Positions 26,919-38,412 of a stretch of 64,000 nt of DNA are shown one piece after another. The stretch is from Pseudomonas fluorescens (GTDB lineage Bacteria; Pseudomonadota; Gammaproteobacteria; Pseudomonadales; Pseudomonadaceae). Within the stretch, counting starts at the first letter, position 1, and the number at the start of each line of letters is the position of its first letter. Under the pieces are notes generated by a model that was given only the letters and a program-made list of their open reading frames with translations, had not been told where the DNA came from and ran no database searches. The translations under genes were made by a program, and so were the position numbers. The DNA lies in NCBI RefSeq assembly GCF_001902145.1, contig NZ_MRST01000021.1, positions 186,001-250,000 of the forward strand, read 5' to 3'.

Positions 26919-29573
26919 ATGGGCGAACTGGCCAAAGAAATCCTCCCGGTCAATATCGAAGACGAGCTGAAACAGTCCTACCTCGACTACGCGATGAGCG
27001 TAATTGTCGGTCGGGCACTGCCTGATGCGCGCGATGGCTTGAAGCCCGTGCACCGGCGTGTGCTGTTCGCGATGAGCGAGCTGGGTAACGACTGGAACAA
27101 GCCGTACAAGAAATCTGCCCGTGTTGTCGGTGACGTGATCGGTAAGTATCACCCTCACGGCGACACTGCGGTGTACGACACCATCGTTCGGATGGCGCAG
27201 CCGTTTTCCCTGCGTTACCTGCTGGTAGACGGCCAGGGCAACTTCGGTTCGGTGGACGGCGACAACGCCGCGGCCATGCGATACACCGAAGTGCGCATGA
27301 CCAAGCTGGCGCACGAGCTGCTGGCCGACCTGCATAAAGAAACCGTGGACTGGGTGCCGAACTACGACGGCACCGAAATGATCCCGGCTGTCATGCCAAC
27401 CCGTATTCCCAACCTGCTGGTCAACGGTTCCAGCGGTATCGCCGTGGGCATGGCCACCAATATCCCGCCGCACAACCTCGGTGAAGTCATCGACGGTTGC
27501 CTGGCCCTCATCGACAACCCTGAGCTGACCGTCGATGAGCTGATGCAATACATCCCCGGCCCGGACTTCCCGACCGCCGCGATCATCAACGGTCGCGCCG
27601 GTATCATCGAAGCCTACCGCACCGGTCGTGGGCGCATTTACATGCGCGCCCGCTCGATGATCGAAGACATCGACAAGGTCGGTGGCCGCCAACAGATCGT
27701 CATCACCGAACTCCCGTACCAGCTGAACAAGGCACGCTTGATCGAGAAGATCGCCGAGCTGGTCAAAGAGAAGAAGCTCGAAGGCATCACCGAACTGCGC
27801 GACGAGTCCGACAAAGACGGTATGCGCGTGGTGATCGAGCTGCGCCGTGGCGAAGTGCCTGAGGTGATCCTCAACAACCTCTACGCCCAGACCCAGCTGC
27901 AAAGCGTGTTCGGTATCAACGTGGTTGCCCTGATCGACGGCCGCCCGCGCATCCTGAACCTCAAGGACCTGCTCGAAGCCTTCGTGCGTCACCGCCGCGA
28001 AGTGGTCACCCGCCGCACCGTGTTCGAACTGCGCAAGGCCCGTGAGCGCGGCCACATCCTGGAAGGCCAGGCGGTTGCGCTGTCGAACATCGACCCGGTG
28101 ATCGCCCTGATCAAGGCCTCGCCGACGCCGTCGGAAGCCAAGGAAGCACTGATCAAGATGCCATGGGAATCCAGCGCCGTGGTCGCGATGGTTGAACGCG
28201 CCGGTGCCGACTCGTGCCGCCCCGAGACCCTGGACCCGCAATACGGCCTGCGCGAAGGCAAGTACTTCCTGTCGCCGGAACAGGCCCAGGCCATCCTGGA
28301 ACTGCGCCTGCACCGCCTCACCGGCCTGGAACACGAGAAGCTGCTGGCCGAGTACCAGGAAATCCTCAACCAGATCGGCGAGCTGATCCGCATCCTCAAC
28401 AGCGCCGTGCGCCTGATGGAAGTGATCCGCGAAGAACTGGAAGTGATCCGCGCCGAATACGGCGACGTGCGCCGCACCGAAATCCTCGATGCGCGTCTGG
28501 ACCTGACCCTGGGTGACATGATCCCGGAAGAAGAACGCGTGGTGACCATCTCCCACGGCGGCTATGCCAAGACCCAGCCGCTGGCGGCCTACCAGGCCCA
28601 GCGTCGTGGCGGTAAAGGTAAATCGGCTACCGGCGTGAAGGATGAGGACTACATCGCTCACCTGCTGGTCGCCAACAGCCACACCACGCTGCTGCTGTTC
28701 TCCAGCAAGGGCAAGGTGTACTGGCTCAAGACCTACGAAATCCCGGAAGCCTCCCGCGCTGCCCGTGGTCGTCCGTTGGTCAACCTGCTGCCGCTGGATA
28801 GTGACGAATACATCACCACCATGCTGCCGGTCGAGGAATACACCGAAGGTCACTTCATCTTCATGGCCACCGCCAAAGGCACCGTGAAGAAGACCCCGCT
28901 GGAATCCTTCAGCCGTCAACGCAGCGTGGGCCTGATCGCCCTGGAGTTGGATGAAGGCGACGTGCTGATTTCCGCAGCCATCACTGATGGCGAGCGCGAA
29001 GTCATGCTGTTCTCCGATGGCGGCAAGGTCACACGCTTCAAGGAATCCGACGTACGTGCCATGGGCCGTACCGCCCGCGGTGTACGCGGCATGCGCCTGC
29101 CGGAAGGGCAGAAGCTGATTTCCATGCTGATCCCGGAAGAAGGCAGCCAGATCCTCACCGCTTCCGAGCGTGGTTATGGCAAGCGCACCGCCATCAGCGA
29201 GTTCCCGGAGTACAAGCGTGGCGGCCAGGGCGTGATCGCCATGGTCAGCAACGACCGTAACGGCCGTCTGGTCGGCGCGGTGCAGGTGCTCGATGGCGAA
29301 GAAATCATGCTGATTTCCGACCAGGGCACCCTGGTGCGTACCCGTGTGGCGGAAGTGTCGAGCCTGGGCCGTAACACCCAGGGCGTGACCCTGATCAAGC
29401 TGGCCAAGGACGAAAAACTGGTCGGCCTGGAGCGTGTGCAGGAGCCTTCGGAAGTCGAAGGTGAAGAGCTCGAAGGTGAGGAATTTGAAGGCGAGGTGAT
29501 CGCAGCTGGCGATGACAACGTTGACGAGCCAACCCTCGACGCTGCCGCAGACGAAGAAGAACCGCAGGAGTAA
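26919..29573 (+). CDS. gyrA: DNA gyrase subunit A
   Basis: 884 residues. Breakage-reunion domain with catalytic Tyr122 (AMRYTEVRM) and quinolone-determining region [13 protein letters not shown], with Thr83 and Asp87, the normal wild-type residues in Pseudomonas. The GyrA box of the C-terminal DNA-wrapping domain reads QRRGGKG. An acidic tail (residues about 840-884, rich in E and D) ends the protein, as usual for the genus. It joins GyrB to introduce negative supercoils. Confidence 0.98.
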   Translation: MGELAKEILPVNIEDELKQSYLDYAMSVIVGRALPDARDGLKPVHRRVLFAMSELGNDWNKPYKKSARVVGDVIGKYHPHGDTAVYDTIVRMAQPFSLRYLLVDGQGNFGSVDGDNAAAMRYTEVRMTKLAHELLADLHKETVDWVPNYDGTEMIPAVMPTRIPNLLVNGSSGIAVGMATNIPPHNLGEVIDGCLALIDNPELTVDELMQYIPGPDFPTAAIINGRAGIIEAYRTGRGRIYMRARSMIEDIDKVGGRQQIVITELPYQLNKARLIEKIAELVKEKKLEGITELRDESDKDGMRVVIELRRGEVPEVILNNLYAQTQLQSVFGINVVALIDGRPRILNLKDLLEAFVRHRREVVTRRTVFELRKARERGHILEGQAVALSNIDPVIALIKASPTPSEAKEALIKMPWESSAVVAMVERAGADSCRPETLDPQYGLREGKYFLSPEQAQAILELRLHRLTGLEHEKLLAEYQEILNQIGELIRILNSAVRLMEVIREELEVIRAEYGDVRRTEILDARLDLTLGDMIPEEERVVTISHGGYAKTQPLAAYQAQRRGGKGKSATGVKDEDYIAHLLVANSHTTLLLFSSKGKVYWLKTYEIPEASRAARGRPLVNLLPLDSDEYITTMLPVEEYTEGHFIFMATAKGTVKKTPLESFSRQRSVGLIALELDEGDVLISAAITDGEREVMLFSDGGKVTRFKESDVRAMGRTARGVRGMRLPEGQKLISMLIPEEGSQILTASERGYGKRTAISEFPEYKRGGQGVIAMVSNDRNGRLVGAVQVLDGEEIMLISDQGTLVRTRVAEVSSLGRNTQGVTLIKLAKDEKLVGLERVQEPSEVEGEELEGEEFEGEVIAAGDDNVDEPTLDAAADEEEPQE

Positions 29574-29583
29574 GCGGACACAC

Positions 29584-29617
29584 AGGGGGCGGATGAAGAT
29601 TCGCCCCCTTGTTGTTT
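29584..29617 (+). terminator. Intrinsic terminator after gyrA
   Basis: Stem GGGGGCG/CGCCCCC followed by TTGTTGTTTG, starting 11 bases after the gyrA stop. Confidence 0.7.
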
Positions 29618-29653
29618 GTCCGGATGGAAATATCGACAACCATGGAGATCCCT

Positions 29654-29743
29654 TGTGGGAGCGGGCTTGCTCGCGAAGGCGGACTGACATTCACCCAAGG
29701 TGGCGCCTGTTAGATCGATTTCGCGAGCAAGCCCGCTCCCACA
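29654..29743. repeat. REP doublet between gyrA and serC
   Basis: Arms TGTGGGAGCGGGCTTGCTCG and complement flank a spacer that differs from the other doublets in the window (no shared CAACGATAACG segment). Confidence 0.85.
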
Positions 29744-29804
29744 TTGGGTCCGGTGTCGGCTGATATGTTTGCCTGACTACCACCAGATCAGAGTGAGATT
29801 GGAT

Positions 29805-30890
29805 GTGAGCAAGAGAGCCTATAACTTCTGTGCCGGTCCCGCGGCGCTTCCTGAAGCAGTCCTGCAGCGTGCGCAGGGTGAACTCCTCGACTGGCATGGA
29901 AAAGGCCTCTCCGTGATGGAAATGAGCCATCGCAGCGATGAGTTCGTGTCCATCGCCAACAAGGCCGAGCAAGACCTGCGCGACTTGCTGGACATCCCAT
30001 CCAATTACAAAGTGCTGTTCCTGCAAGGTGGTGCGAGCCAGCAGTTCGCCCAGTTACCGCTGAACCTGCTGCCCGAAGGCGGCACTGCCGACTATATCGA
30101 CACCGGTATCTGGGGTCAGAAGGCCATTGAAGAGGCCTCGCGCTACGGCCATGTCAACGTGGCAGGCACCGCCAAGCCCTACGACTACTTCGCCATTCCC
30201 GGTCAGAATGAGTGGAAGCTGTCCAAGGACGCGGCCTACGTTCACTACGTCGCGAACGAAACCATCGGTGGCCTGGAATTTGATTGGGTGCCGCAAGTAG
30301 GTGACGTGCCACTGGTGTGCGACATGTCCTCGGACATCCTCTCGCGCCCGATCGACGTGTCCAAGTACGGCATGATCTACGCCGGCGCGCAGAAGAACAT
30401 CGGCCCGAGCGGCATCCTGGTCAATATCATCCGCGAAGACCTGCTGGGTCGCGCCCGCTCGCTGTGCCCGACCATGCTCAACTACAAGGTCGCGGCCGAT
30501 AACGGCTCGATGTACAACACCCCGCCGGCGTTTGCCTGGTACCTGTCGGGCCTGGTGTTCGAATGGCTCAAGGAGCAGGGCGGCGTGGCGGCCATGGGCA
30601 AGCTCAACGAAGAGAAGAAGCGCGTCCTGTACGATTTCATCGACGCCAGCGGCCTGTACAGCAACCCGATCAATCTCACCGACCGCTCGTGGATGAACGT
30701 GCCGTTCCGCCTGGCTGATGATCGTCTGGACAAGCCGTTCCTGGCTGGCGCCGACGAACGCGGCCTGCTGAACCTCAAGGGCCACCGCTCGGTGGGTGGC
30801 ATGCGCGCCTCCATTTATAACGCCGTCGACATCCACGCCATCAATGCGCTGGTTGCCTACATGGCAGAGTTCGAGAAGGAACACGGCTAA
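29805..30890 (+). CDS. serC: Phosphoserine aminotransferase
   Basis: 361 residues starting with GTG at 29805, which gives the family N terminus (V/M)SKRAYNFCAGPAALP; the frame is open further upstream but runs into the REP repeat. PLP Lys is in YAGAQKNIGPSG. It converts 3-phosphohydroxypyruvate to phosphoserine and also serves pyridoxal phosphate synthesis. First gene of the serC-pheA-hisC-tyrA/aroA-cmk run; its TAA overlaps the pheA ATG by one base. Confidence 0.97.
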   Translation: MSKRAYNFCAGPAALPEAVLQRAQGELLDWHGKGLSVMEMSHRSDEFVSIANKAEQDLRDLLDIPSNYKVLFLQGGASQQFAQLPLNLLPEGGTADYIDTGIWGQKAIEEASRYGHVNVAGTAKPYDYFAIPGQNEWKLSKDAAYVHYVANETIGGLEFDWVPQVGDVPLVCDMSSDILSRPIDVSKYGMIYAGAQKNIGPSGILVNIIREDLLGRARSLCPTMLNYKVAADNGSMYNTPPAFAWYLSGLVFEWLKEQGGVAAMGKLNEEKKRVLYDFIDASGLYSNPINLTDRSWMNVPFRLADDRLDKPFLAGADERGLLNLKGHRSVGGMRASIYNAVDIHAINALVAYMAEFEKEHG

Positions 30891-31984
30891 TGTCTGAGCA
30901 AGAACTCAAGGCCCTGCGCGTACGCATTGACAGCCTGGACGAGAAAGTCCTGGAGCTGATCAGTGAGCGTGCGCGCTGCGCCCAGGAAGTGGCCCGGGTG
31001 AAGATGGCTTCCCTCGCGGAAGGCGAAGTGCCGGTGTTCTACCGCCCCGAGCGTGAAGCCCAGGTGCTCAAGCGTGTGATGGAACGCAACAAGGGGCCGT
31101 TGGGCAACGAAGAGATGGCGCGGTTGTTCCGTGAAATCATGTCCTCGTGCCTGGCGCTGGAGCAGCCGCTGAAAGTGGCTTACCTCGGCCCTGAAGGCAC
31201 CTTCACCCAGGCAGCGGCCATGAAGCACTTCGGCCATGCGGTAATCAGCAAGCCGATGGCGGCTATCGACGAAGTCTTCCGTGAAGTCGCGGCCGGTGCG
31301 GTGAATTTTGGCGTGGTGCCGGTGGAAAACTCCACCGAAGGCGCGGTCAACCACACGTTGGACAGCTTCCTCGAACACGACATGGTCATCTGCGGTGAGG
31401 TGGAGTTGCGTATCCACCACCACTTGCTGGTGGGTGAAAACACCAAGACCGACAGCATCAGCCGTATCTATTCCCACGCCCAGTCCCTGGCCCAGTGCCG
31501 CAAGTGGCTGGACGCCCATTACCCGAATGTCGAGCGCGTGGCGGTGTCCAGCAACGCCGAAGCGGCCAAGCGGGTCAAGGGGGAGTGGAACTCGGCGGCG
31601 ATTGCCGGCGATATGGCTGCCGGCCTGTACGGCCTGACGCGCCTGGCCGAGAAGATCGAAGATCGCCCGGATAACTCCACGCGCTTTTTGATGATCGGCA
31701 GCCAGGAAGTGCCGCCCACCGGCGACGACAAGACCTCGATCATCGTTTCCATGAGCAACAAACCCGGCGCGCTGCATGAGCTGCTGGTGCCGTTCCACGA
31801 TAACGGGATTGACCTGACGCGCATCGAGACTCGTCCTTCGCGCAGCGGTAAATGGACCTACGTGTTCTTTATTGATTTCATTGGCCATCACCGCGACCCG
31901 CTGGTCAAAGGTGTGCTGGAGAAGATCAGTCAGGAAGCCGTGGCACTCAAGGTGCTGGGCTCTTACCCGAAAGCGGTTTTGTGA
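30890..31984 (+). CDS. pheA: Bifunctional chorismate mutase / prephenate dehydratase
   Basis: 364 residues. An AroQ chorismate mutase domain (about 1-90) is followed by the prephenate dehydratase domain (from VAYLGPEGTFTQAA near residue 97, with the catalytic Thr region NSTEGAVNHTLD) and a C-terminal ACT domain (KPGALHELL ... IETRPSR) that binds phenylalanine for feedback control. Leads to phenylpyruvate. Confidence 0.97.
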   Translation: MSEQELKALRVRIDSLDEKVLELISERARCAQEVARVKMASLAEGEVPVFYRPEREAQVLKRVMERNKGPLGNEEMARLFREIMSSCLALEQPLKVAYLGPEGTFTQAAAMKHFGHAVISKPMAAIDEVFREVAAGAVNFGVVPVENSTEGAVNHTLDSFLEHDMVICGEVELRIHHHLLVGENTKTDSISRIYSHAQSLAQCRKWLDAHYPNVERVAVSSNAEAAKRVKGEWNSAAIAGDMAAGLYGLTRLAEKIEDRPDNSTRFLMIGSQEVPPTGDDKTSIIVSMSNKPGALHELLVPFHDNGIDLTRIETRPSRSGKWTYVFFIDFIGHHRDPLVKGVLEKISQEAVALKVLGSYPKAVL

Positions 31985-31993
31985 GGCTTTGAC

Positions 31994-33106
31994 ATGAGTG
32001 GCAACTTCCTCGCCCTGGCGCAGCCGGGCGTGCAACAACTCTCGCCTTACGTTCCAGGCAAGCCTGTGGACGAGCTGGCCCGCGAGTTGAATCTGGATCC
32101 GTCTAAAATCGTCAAGCTGGCGAGTAACGAAAACCCGCTGGGTCCGAGCCCCAAAGTGTTGGCGGCCATTCGTGAAGAGCTGGCCGAGCTGACCCGTTAT
32201 CCCGATGGCAACGGTTTTGCTCTCAAGTCGCTGCTGGCAGAAAAATGCCGGGTCGAGCTGAATCAAGTGACCTTGGGCAACGGCTCCAACGACATCCTTG
32301 AGCTGGTCGGCCGTGCCTACCTGGCGCCAGGTTTGAATGCGGTGTTCAGCGAGCACGCGTTTGCGGTCTACCCGATCGTGACCCAGGCGGTGGGGGCGGA
32401 TGCTCGGGTGATTCCTGCCAAGGACTGGGGTCATGACTTGCCGGCGATGCTGGCGGCCATCGATGCCCGGACTCGCGTGGTGTTTATCGCCAATCCGAAC
32501 AACCCGACCGGCACCTGGTTTGACGAGCAGGCACTGAACGAATTCCTGCAGGGCGTGCCGGAGCATGTGCTGGTTGTGCTGGACGAAGCCTACATCGAGT
32601 ACGCCGAAGGCAGCGACCTGCCCGACGGCCTGGATTTCCTCGCGGCCTACCCGAACCTGCTGGTGTCGCGTACGTTCTCCAAGGCTTATGGCCTGGCGTC
32701 GTTGCGGGTCGGTTATGGCTTGTCCACGCCCGTGGTGGCCGATGTGCTGAACCGCGTGCGCCAGCCGTTCAACGTCAACAGCCTGGCCCTGGCGGCCGCC
32801 TGTGCGGCGGTGAAGGATGCCCAATACCTGGAAGAAGGCCGTCGCCTCAACGAAAGCGGCATGCTGCAATTGCAGGAAGGCTTTCGTGAGTTGGGCCTGG
32901 GCTGGATTCCGTCCAAGGGCAACTTCATCTGCGTCGACCTCGGCCAAGTGGCCGCGCCGGTGTTCCAGGGCTTGCTGCGCGAGGGCGTGATCGTGCGCCC
33001 CGTGGCCAACTACGGCATGCCGAACCACCTGCGTATCACCATCGGTTTGCCGGCTGAGAACAGCCGCTTCCTTGAGGCGTTGGCCAAGGTTCTGACCCGT
33101 GGTTGA
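31994..33106 (+). CDS. hisC: Histidinol-phosphate / aromatic aminotransferase
   Basis: 370 residues, fold type I PLP enzyme. NPNNPTGTW and the PLP Lys in SRTFSKAYGLASLRVGYG are typical of HisC. In Pseudomonas this is the second hisC copy (hisC2), placed among aromatic amino acid genes, so it probably transaminates phenylpyruvate, hydroxyphenylpyruvate or prephenate as well as imidazole acetol phosphate. Confidence 0.95.
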   Translation: MSGNFLALAQPGVQQLSPYVPGKPVDELARELNLDPSKIVKLASNENPLGPSPKVLAAIREELAELTRYPDGNGFALKSLLAEKCRVELNQVTLGNGSNDILELVGRAYLAPGLNAVFSEHAFAVYPIVTQAVGADARVIPAKDWGHDLPAMLAAIDARTRVVFIANPNNPTGTWFDEQALNEFLQGVPEHVLVVLDEAYIEYAEGSDLPDGLDFLAAYPNLLVSRTFSKAYGLASLRVGYGLSTPVVADVLNRVRQPFNVNSLALAAACAAVKDAQYLEEGRRLNESGMLQLQEGFRELGLGWIPSKGNFICVDLGQVAAPVFQGLLREGVIVRPVANYGMPNHLRITIGLPAENSRFLEALAKVLTRG

Positions 33107-35345
33107 TGTCACTGCATTGCAACCTGCTGTGCCTATGATCGGTCGCCTGGTGGTGGTCGGCCTGGGGTTGATCGGTGGCTCCTTCGCCAAGGGCCTGCGT
33201 GAAAGCGGGCTGTGTGGCGAAGTCGTAGGCGTGGACCTCGACCCGCAATCGCGCACGTTGGCGGTGGAGTTGGGCGTGGTGGATCGCTGTGAGGCGGACC
33301 TGGCCGTTGCGTGCCAGGGCGCGGATGTGATCCAGCTCGCCGTGCCGATCCTGGCCATGGAGAAATTGCTGGCGGTACTGGCTGGCATGGACCTCGGGCA
33401 AGCGATCCTTACCGATGTGGGCAGCGCCAAAGGCAACGTGGTGCGCGCAGCACGATTGGCGTTTGGTGGCATGCCGCCGCGCTTTGTGCCGGGCCATCCC
33501 ATTGCTGGCTCCGAGCAGAGCGGGGTGGAGGCATCCAATGCGCAGCTGTTCCGTCGGCATAAGGTCATCCTGACGCCGCTTGCGCAAACCGATCCCGCGG
33601 CGTTGGCAGTGGTGGATCGTCTCTGGCGCGAGCTGGGCGCGGATGTGGAGCATATGCAGGTCGAGCGTCACGACGAAGTGTTGGCAGCGACCAGTCACTT
33701 GCCGCATCTGCTGGCATTTGGCTTGGTGGATTCGCTGGCCAAGCGCAACGAGAACCTCGAGATTTTCCGTTACGCGGCGGGTGGTTTTCGCGATTTCACG
33801 CGGATTGCCGGCAGCGATCCGGTGATGTGGCACGACATCTTCCTCGCCAATCGCGAAGCGGTGTTGCGTACCCTGGACACCTTCCGCAGTGATCTCGACG
33901 CCCTGCGCGACGCCGTGGATGCGGGAGACGGCCATCAACTGCTGGGCGTGTTCACCCGTGCACGGGTGGCGCGTGAACATTTCAGCAAGATCCTCGCACG
34001 CCGGGCCTATATGGAAACCGCAGTGAACACCGATGACCTGACCTTCATCGCCAGCCCGGGTGGCCGCTTGAGCGGGCGCATCCGCGTGCCAGGTGACAAG
34101 TCGATCTCCCATCGGTCGATCATGCTAGGGTCGTTGGCCGAGGGCGTGACCGAGGTAGAAGGGTTCCTCGAGGGGGAAGACGCCCTGGCGACTTTGCAGG
34201 CCTTTCGCGACATGGGCGTGGTGATCGAGGGCCCACACCATGGGCGCGTGACCATTCACGGTGTCGGCCTGCAGGGCCTGAAGGCTGCGCCGGGGCCGAT
34301 CTACGTGGGCAATTCCGGCACGTCGATGCGCCTGTTGGCAGGTGTATTGGCGGCGCAGAGCTTCGACAGCGTGCTGACTGGCGATGCTTCGCTGTCCAAG
34401 CGCCCGATGAATCGCGTGGCCAAGCCGCTGCGGGAAATGGGCGCGATCATCGAGACCGGGCCAGACGGGCGTCCGCCGCTGACCATTCGTGGCGGGCAAG
34501 CGCTCAAAGGCTTGAACTATGTACTGCCCATGGCCAGTGCCCAGGTGAAATCCTGCCTGTTGTTGGCGGGGTTGTACGCTGAGGGTAAAACCTCGGTGAC
34601 CGAGCCCGCACCGACCCGCGACCACACCGAGCGCATGCTGCGCGGCTTTGGTTACCCGGTGGCGGTGCAGGGCGCGACGGCGTCGCTGGCGTCGGGGCGT
34701 GGGTTGACCGCTACACGTATTGAAGTGCCGGGGGATATTTCGTCTTCGGCGTTTTTCCTGGTGGCGGCCTCGATTGCCGAAGGCTCCGAGTTGCTGCTGG
34801 AGCATGTCGGTATCAACCCGACCCGCACCGGGGTGATCGATATCCTGCGGCTGATGGGGGCTGATATCACCGTTGAAAATCAGCGTGAGGTGGGCGGCGA
34901 GCCGGTTGCGGATTTGCGTGTGCGTGTTGCCGCGCTCAAGGGCATCGAAATTCCAGAGGCCCTGGTGCCGTTGGCGATTGATGAGTTCCCCGTGCTGTTT
35001 ATTGCCGCAGCCTGCGCTCAAGGCCGCACCGTTTTGCGCGGTGCCGAGGAGCTGCGCCTCAAGGAGTCCGATCGTATCCAGGTGATGGCCGACGGTCTGT
35101 TGGCCCTGGGCGTGAAGTGTGAACCCACGTCTGATGGGATTATCATTGAGGGCGGCCCGATAGGCGGCGGTGAAGTGTATGCCCATGGCGATCACCGCAT
35201 TGCCATGGCGTTCAGTGTGGCTTCCCTGCGGGCGATGGCGCCTATTCGTATCCTTGACTGCGCCAATGTTGCTACGTCTTTTCCGAACTTTCTGACACTG
35301 TGTGCCCAAGTCGGCATCCGTGTTGCCCAAGAGGCTCAATTGTGA
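33099..35345 (+). CDS. Bifunctional prephenate dehydrogenase / EPSP synthase (TyrA-AroA fusion)
   Basis: 748 residues from GTG 33099, which overlaps hisC by 8 bases; ATG 33135 gives a 736-residue form close to the length usually annotated, but has no clear ribosome site. N-terminal TyrA domain with [13 protein letters not shown] and [12 protein letters not shown]-terminal EPSP synthase from about residue 320 ([37 protein letters not shown]). The fusion is normal in Pseudomonas and joins steps before and after chorismate in one chain. Confidence 0.96.
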   Translation: MVDVTALQPAVPMIGRLVVVGLGLIGGSFAKGLRESGLCGEVVGVDLDPQSRTLAVELGVVDRCEADLAVACQGADVIQLAVPILAMEKLLAVLAGMDLGQAILTDVGSAKGNVVRAARLAFGGMPPRFVPGHPIAGSEQSGVEASNAQLFRRHKVILTPLAQTDPAALAVVDRLWRELGADVEHMQVERHDEVLAATSHLPHLLAFGLVDSLAKRNENLEIFRYAAGGFRDFTRIAGSDPVMWHDIFLANREAVLRTLDTFRSDLDALRDAVDAGDGHQLLGVFTRARVAREHFSKILARRAYMETAVNTDDLTFIASPGGRLSGRIRVPGDKSISHRSIMLGSLAEGVTEVEGFLEGEDALATLQAFRDMGVVIEGPHHGRVTIHGVGLQGLKAAPGPIYVGNSGTSMRLLAGVLAAQSFDSVLTGDASLSKRPMNRVAKPLREMGAIIETGPDGRPPLTIRGGQALKGLNYVLPMASAQVKSCLLLAGLYAEGKTSVTEPAPTRDHTERMLRGFGYPVAVQGATASLASGRGLTATRIEVPGDISSSAFFLVAASIAEGSELLLEHVGINPTRTGVIDILRLMGADITVENQREVGGEPVADLRVRVAALKGIEIPEALVPLAIDEFPVLFIAAACAQGRTVLRGAEELRLKESDRIQVMADGLLALGVKCEPTSDGIIIEGGPIGGGEVYAHGDHRIAMAFSVASLRAMAPIRILDCANVATSFPNFLTLCAQVGIRVAQEAQL

Positions 35346-36031
35346 ATATCAAAGCACCGGTGATTACCATCGACGGGCCTAGCGGCTCGGGCAAAGGCAC
35401 AATCGCTGGCATTCTGGCCAAGCGCCTGGGTTGGTGCCTGCTGGATTCTGGCGCGCTGTACCGCCTGCTGGCGTTTGCTGCGCACAACCATGGTGTGGAC
35501 CTGACCAACGAAGAGTTGCTGACGAAACTAGCCGCGCATCTGGATGTGCAGTTCATTGCGGCGACCGAGGGTCAGTTGCAGCGCATCATTCTGGAAGGTG
35601 ATGAAGTCAGCGATGTGATTCGCACCGAGAGTATCGGCGCGGGTGCCTCCCAAGTAGCCGCGCTGCCCGCCGTGCGCGAGGCGCTGCTGCAGCGCCAGCG
35701 CGCATTCCAGGAAGCGCCGGGCCTGGTGGCCGATGGCCGCGACATGGGCACGGTGGTGTTTCCCGAGGCGCCGCTGAAGATTTTCCTGACCGCCAGCGCC
35801 GAGGAGCGGGCACGCCGCCGCTACTTGCAGTTGAAGGGCAAGGTCGATGGTGTTAGTCTGTCGAGTCTGCTAGATGAGATCCGTGCACGCGATGAGCGTG
35901 ATACCCAGCGTGCGGTAGCCCCGCTCAAGCCGGCGGCTGACGCCATACAGCTGGATTCCACGGAGTTGTCCATCGAGCAGGTGCTGGAACGCATCATGAG
36001 TGAAATCGCCATTCGCGATATCGCCGGGTGA
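35342..36031 (+). CDS. cmk: Cytidylate kinase
   Basis: 229 residues starting with a GTG that overlaps the aroA stop (GTGA). Walker [11 protein letters not shown] near residue 10, and the NMP-binding region [13 protein letters not shown]. Phosphorylates CMP and dCMP. The cmk-rpsA order is conserved across Gammaproteobacteria. Confidence 0.96.
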   Translation: MNIKAPVITIDGPSGSGKGTIAGILAKRLGWCLLDSGALYRLLAFAAHNHGVDLTNEELLTKLAAHLDVQFIAATEGQLQRIILEGDEVSDVIRTESIGAGASQVAALPAVREALLQRQRAFQEAPGLVADGRDMGTVVFPEAPLKIFLTASAEERARRRYLQLKGKVDGVSLSSLLDEIRARDERDTQRAVAPLKPAADAIQLDSTELSIEQVLERIMSEIAIRDIAG

Positions 36032-36033
36032 TC

Positions 36034-36079
36034 AAGAAGGCCGCAGGGGACCAGTCATAGTCCTGCGGTGGCTTCTTTT
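36034..36079 (+). terminator. Intrinsic terminator between cmk and rpsA
   Basis: AAGAAGGCCGCAGGGGAC pairs with GTCCTGCGGTGGCTTCTT around an 8-base loop and is followed by TTTT, so rpsA has its own transcript start. Confidence 0.8.
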
Positions 36080-36092
36080 AACTGAAACTGAC

Positions 36093-36133
36093 CCACACCG
36101 TCTGGGGTGTGGAGATGGGCGTATTCTTCGCCC
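36093..36133 (+). promoter_or_regulatory. rpsA: rpsA leader with two hairpins, candidate S1 autoregulation site
   Basis: CCACACC...GGTGTGG (about 36093-36112) and GGGCG...CGCCC (36117-36133) form two hairpins just ahead of the ribosome site AGGAATTAAA. E. coli rpsA is controlled by S1 binding a structured leader; the same is inferred here. Confidence 0.45.
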
Positions 36134-36151
36134 TTATCAACAGGAATTAAA

Positions 36152-37837
36152 ATGAGCGAAAGCTTTGCGGAACTCTTTGAAGAAAGCCTAAAAACCCTGA
36201 ACCTTCAGGCAGGCTCCATCATCACCGGTGTTATCGTTGATATCGATTACCAAGCTCGCTGGGTAACCGTTCACGCTGGTCTGAAGTCTGAAGCTCTGAT
36301 CCCGCTGGAACAGTTCTACAACGATGCTGGTGACCTGACTATCAATGTCGGTGACGAAGTTCACGTTGCTCTGGACTCGGTTGAAGACGGTTTCGGTGAA
36401 ACCAAGCTGTCCCGTGAAAAAGCCAAGCGCGCTGAATGCTGGATTGTTCTCGAAGCAGCCTTCGCAGCTGAAGAAGTGGTCAAGGGCGTTATCAACGGTA
36501 AGGTTAAAGGCGGCTTCACTGTCGACGTTAACGGCATCCGTGCGTTCCTGCCAGGTTCTTTGGTCGACGTTCGTCCAGTGCGCGACACCACGCACCTGGA
36601 AGGCAAAGAACTCGAATTCAAAGTCATCAAGCTCGACCAGAAGCGCAACAACGTTGTCGTTTCCCGTCGCAGCGTGCTGGAAGCAGAGAACTCCGCCGAG
36701 CGTGAAGCTCTGCTGGAATCCCTGCAGGAAGGCCAACAAGTCAAAGGTATCGTCAAGAACCTCACCGATTACGGCGCATTCGTCGATCTGGGTGGCGTCG
36801 ATGGCCTGCTGCACATTACCGACATGGCTTGGAAGCGTATCAAGCATCCTTCCGAAATCGTCAACGTTGGCGACGAGATCGATGTCAAGGTTCTGAAGTA
36901 CGATCGTGAGCGTAACCGCGTTTCCCTGGGCTTGAAGCAGCTGGGCGAAGATCCATGGGTTGCTATCAAAGCTCGTTACCCAGAAAGCACTCGCGTAACC
37001 GCGCGTGTTACCAACCTGACCGACTACGGCTGCTTCGCAGAGCTGGAAGAAGGCGTGGAAGGCCTGGTACACGTTTCCGAAATGGACTGGACCAACAAGA
37101 ACATCCACCCTTCGAAAGTCGTACAAGTCGGCGACGAAGTGGAAGTTATGGTTCTGGACATCGACGAAGAGCGTCGTCGTATCTCCCTGGGCATCAAGCA
37201 GTGCAAATCTAACCCATGGGAAGATTTCTCTGGCCAGTTCAACAAGGGCGATAAAATCTCCGGCACCATCAAGTCGATCACCGATTTCGGTATCTTCATT
37301 GGTCTGGACGGCGGCATCGACGGCCTGGTTCACCTGTCCGACATCTCCTGGAACGAAGTTGGCGAAGAAGCTGTTCGTCGTTTCAAGAAGGGCGACGAGC
37401 TGGACACCGTTATCCTGTCGGTTGACCCAGAGCGCGAGCGCATCTCCCTGGGTATCAAGCAACTGGAAAGCGATCCGTTCTCCGAGTACGTTCAAGAGAA
37501 CGACAAAGGCGCCATCGTTAAAGGCACTGTGAAAGAAGTTGACGCCAAAGGCGCCATCGTCGTTCTGGCCGACGATATCGAAGCGACTCTGAAAGCCTCC
37601 GAAATCAGCCGTGACCGCGTTGAAGACGCGCGCAACGTTCTGAAAGAAGGCCAGGAAGTAGAAGCCAAGATCATCAGCGTTGACCGCAAGAGCCGCGTGA
37701 TTCAGCTCTCCATCAAGTCCAAAGACGAAGTGGAAGAGAAAGAAGCTATCCAGAGCCTGAAAGAAGCTGCTCCGGAAGCTGCTGCTGACACCACCATGGC
37801 GGCACTGCTGCGCCAGGCAATGGCTAAGCAGAACTAA
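36152..37837 (+). CDS. rpsA: 30S ribosomal protein S1
   Basis: 561 residues beginning [19 protein letters not shown]. Six S1 RNA-binding repeats; the later four repeat the pattern GTVKxITDFGxFxxLxGGxDGLVHxSDxSW. The codon use, with many GTT, GGT, GAA and AAA, differs from its neighbours as expected for a very highly expressed gene rather than for transfer. It captures mRNA on the 30S subunit. Confidence 0.98.
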   Translation: MSESFAELFEESLKTLNLQAGSIITGVIVDIDYQARWVTVHAGLKSEALIPLEQFYNDAGDLTINVGDEVHVALDSVEDGFGETKLSREKAKRAECWIVLEAAFAAEEVVKGVINGKVKGGFTVDVNGIRAFLPGSLVDVRPVRDTTHLEGKELEFKVIKLDQKRNNVVVSRRSVLEAENSAEREALLESLQEGQQVKGIVKNLTDYGAFVDLGGVDGLLHITDMAWKRIKHPSEIVNVGDEIDVKVLKYDRERNRVSLGLKQLGEDPWVAIKARYPESTRVTARVTNLTDYGCFAELEEGVEGLVHVSEMDWTNKNIHPSKVVQVGDEVEVMVLDIDEERRRISLGIKQCKSNPWEDFSGQFNKGDKISGTIKSITDFGIFIGLDGGIDGLVHLSDISWNEVGEEAVRRFKKGDELDTVILSVDPERERISLGIKQLESDPFSEYVQENDKGAIVKGTVKEVDAKGAIVVLADDIEATLKASEISRDRVEDARNVLKEGQEVEAKIISVDRKSRVIQLSIKSKDEVEEKEAIQSLKEAAPEAAADTTMAALLRQAMAKQN

Positions 37838-37854
37838 GTTCTGTAAAGCTGTAG

Positions 37855-37883
37855 AAAAAGGGCGACTTCGGTCGCCCTTTTTT
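37855..37883 (+). terminator. Intrinsic terminator after rpsA
   Basis: GGGCGAC-TTCG-GTCGCCC stem with a UUCG tetraloop, preceded by AAAAA and followed by TTTTTT. Confidence 0.93.
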
Positions 37884-37924
37884 GCGCCTGAAATTTGATG
37901 AAGCAACTGCACCGAACGAAGGCG

Positions 37925-37953
37925 TTCAGCCCAATGTCAGAACTGACTATAGT
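37925..37953 (+). promoter_or_regulatory. Candidate sigma-70 promoter of the small lipoprotein gene
   Basis: TTCAGC and TATAGT with exactly 17 bases between, 45 bases before the gene start and downstream of the rpsA terminator. Confidence 0.5.
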
Positions 37954-37997
37954 CTTGAAAACGGCTATTTCGCGTTGCTGACTCAATAAGGGTTTGA

Positions 37998-38282
37998 ATG
38001 AACAGGATTATCGTAATGCTTGCGCTGCTAGTGCTTGCAGGCTGCTCCTCCACCAGCGCCAAAACCCACGCCAAGCGCGGCGTCAGTGGTATCGAGATCG
38101 ATTGCTCCGGCTTGGGTAACAAGTGGGAGAAGTGCGAGAAGCGTGCCGCCCGTGAGTGCAAGATGCAGGGCTACAAGGTCATTACCCGCTCCAGCGATGC
38201 AGAGGACGAAGAGGGCGACTACCTGTTCGGCTGGAACCCTGCTGGCGCAGTGACGCGGACCATGTTAGTGATCTGTAAGTAA
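37998..38282 (+). CDS. Conserved small lipoprotein
   Basis: 94 residues. Signal peptide MNRIIVMLALLVLAGCSS with lipobox LAGC (Cys16). The mature part contains four more Cys (DCSGLGNKWEKC, RECKMQGY, final VICK) that may form disulfides in the periplasm. The type is commonly found between rpsA and ihfB in fluorescent pseudomonads. Function unknown. Confidence 0.8.
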   Translation: MNRIIVMLALLVLAGCSSTSAKTHAKRGVSGIEIDCSGLGNKWEKCEKRAARECKMQGYKVITRSSDAEDEEGDYLFGWNPAGAVTRTMLVICK

Positions 38283-38412
38283 GGGGTTGGCTGCTCGCTG
38301 AACGTGTTTATTCAGCCTCAGATAAGTTGACATATGGGCTGTTCAAATTCATCAACTCATGCTAAAACCTTCGGAGCGCTTTTCCTAGCTGCTTGAAAAA
38401 GAAGGGAAAAAT

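Noticed and set aside
27165..27182. Thr83 in GyrA as a quinolone resistance change
   Set aside because: Thr at this place is the normal residue in Pseudomonas; Asp87 is also unchanged.
26892..29690. A 932-codon open frame on the minus strand across gyrA
   Set aside because: It mirrors gyrA codons in a GC-rich gene and has no recognisable domain; gyrA is certain on the other strand.
30887..33568. An 893-codon open frame on the minus strand across pheA, hisC and tyrA
   Set aside because: Antisense to three well-identified genes, without family features; a side effect of codon bias.
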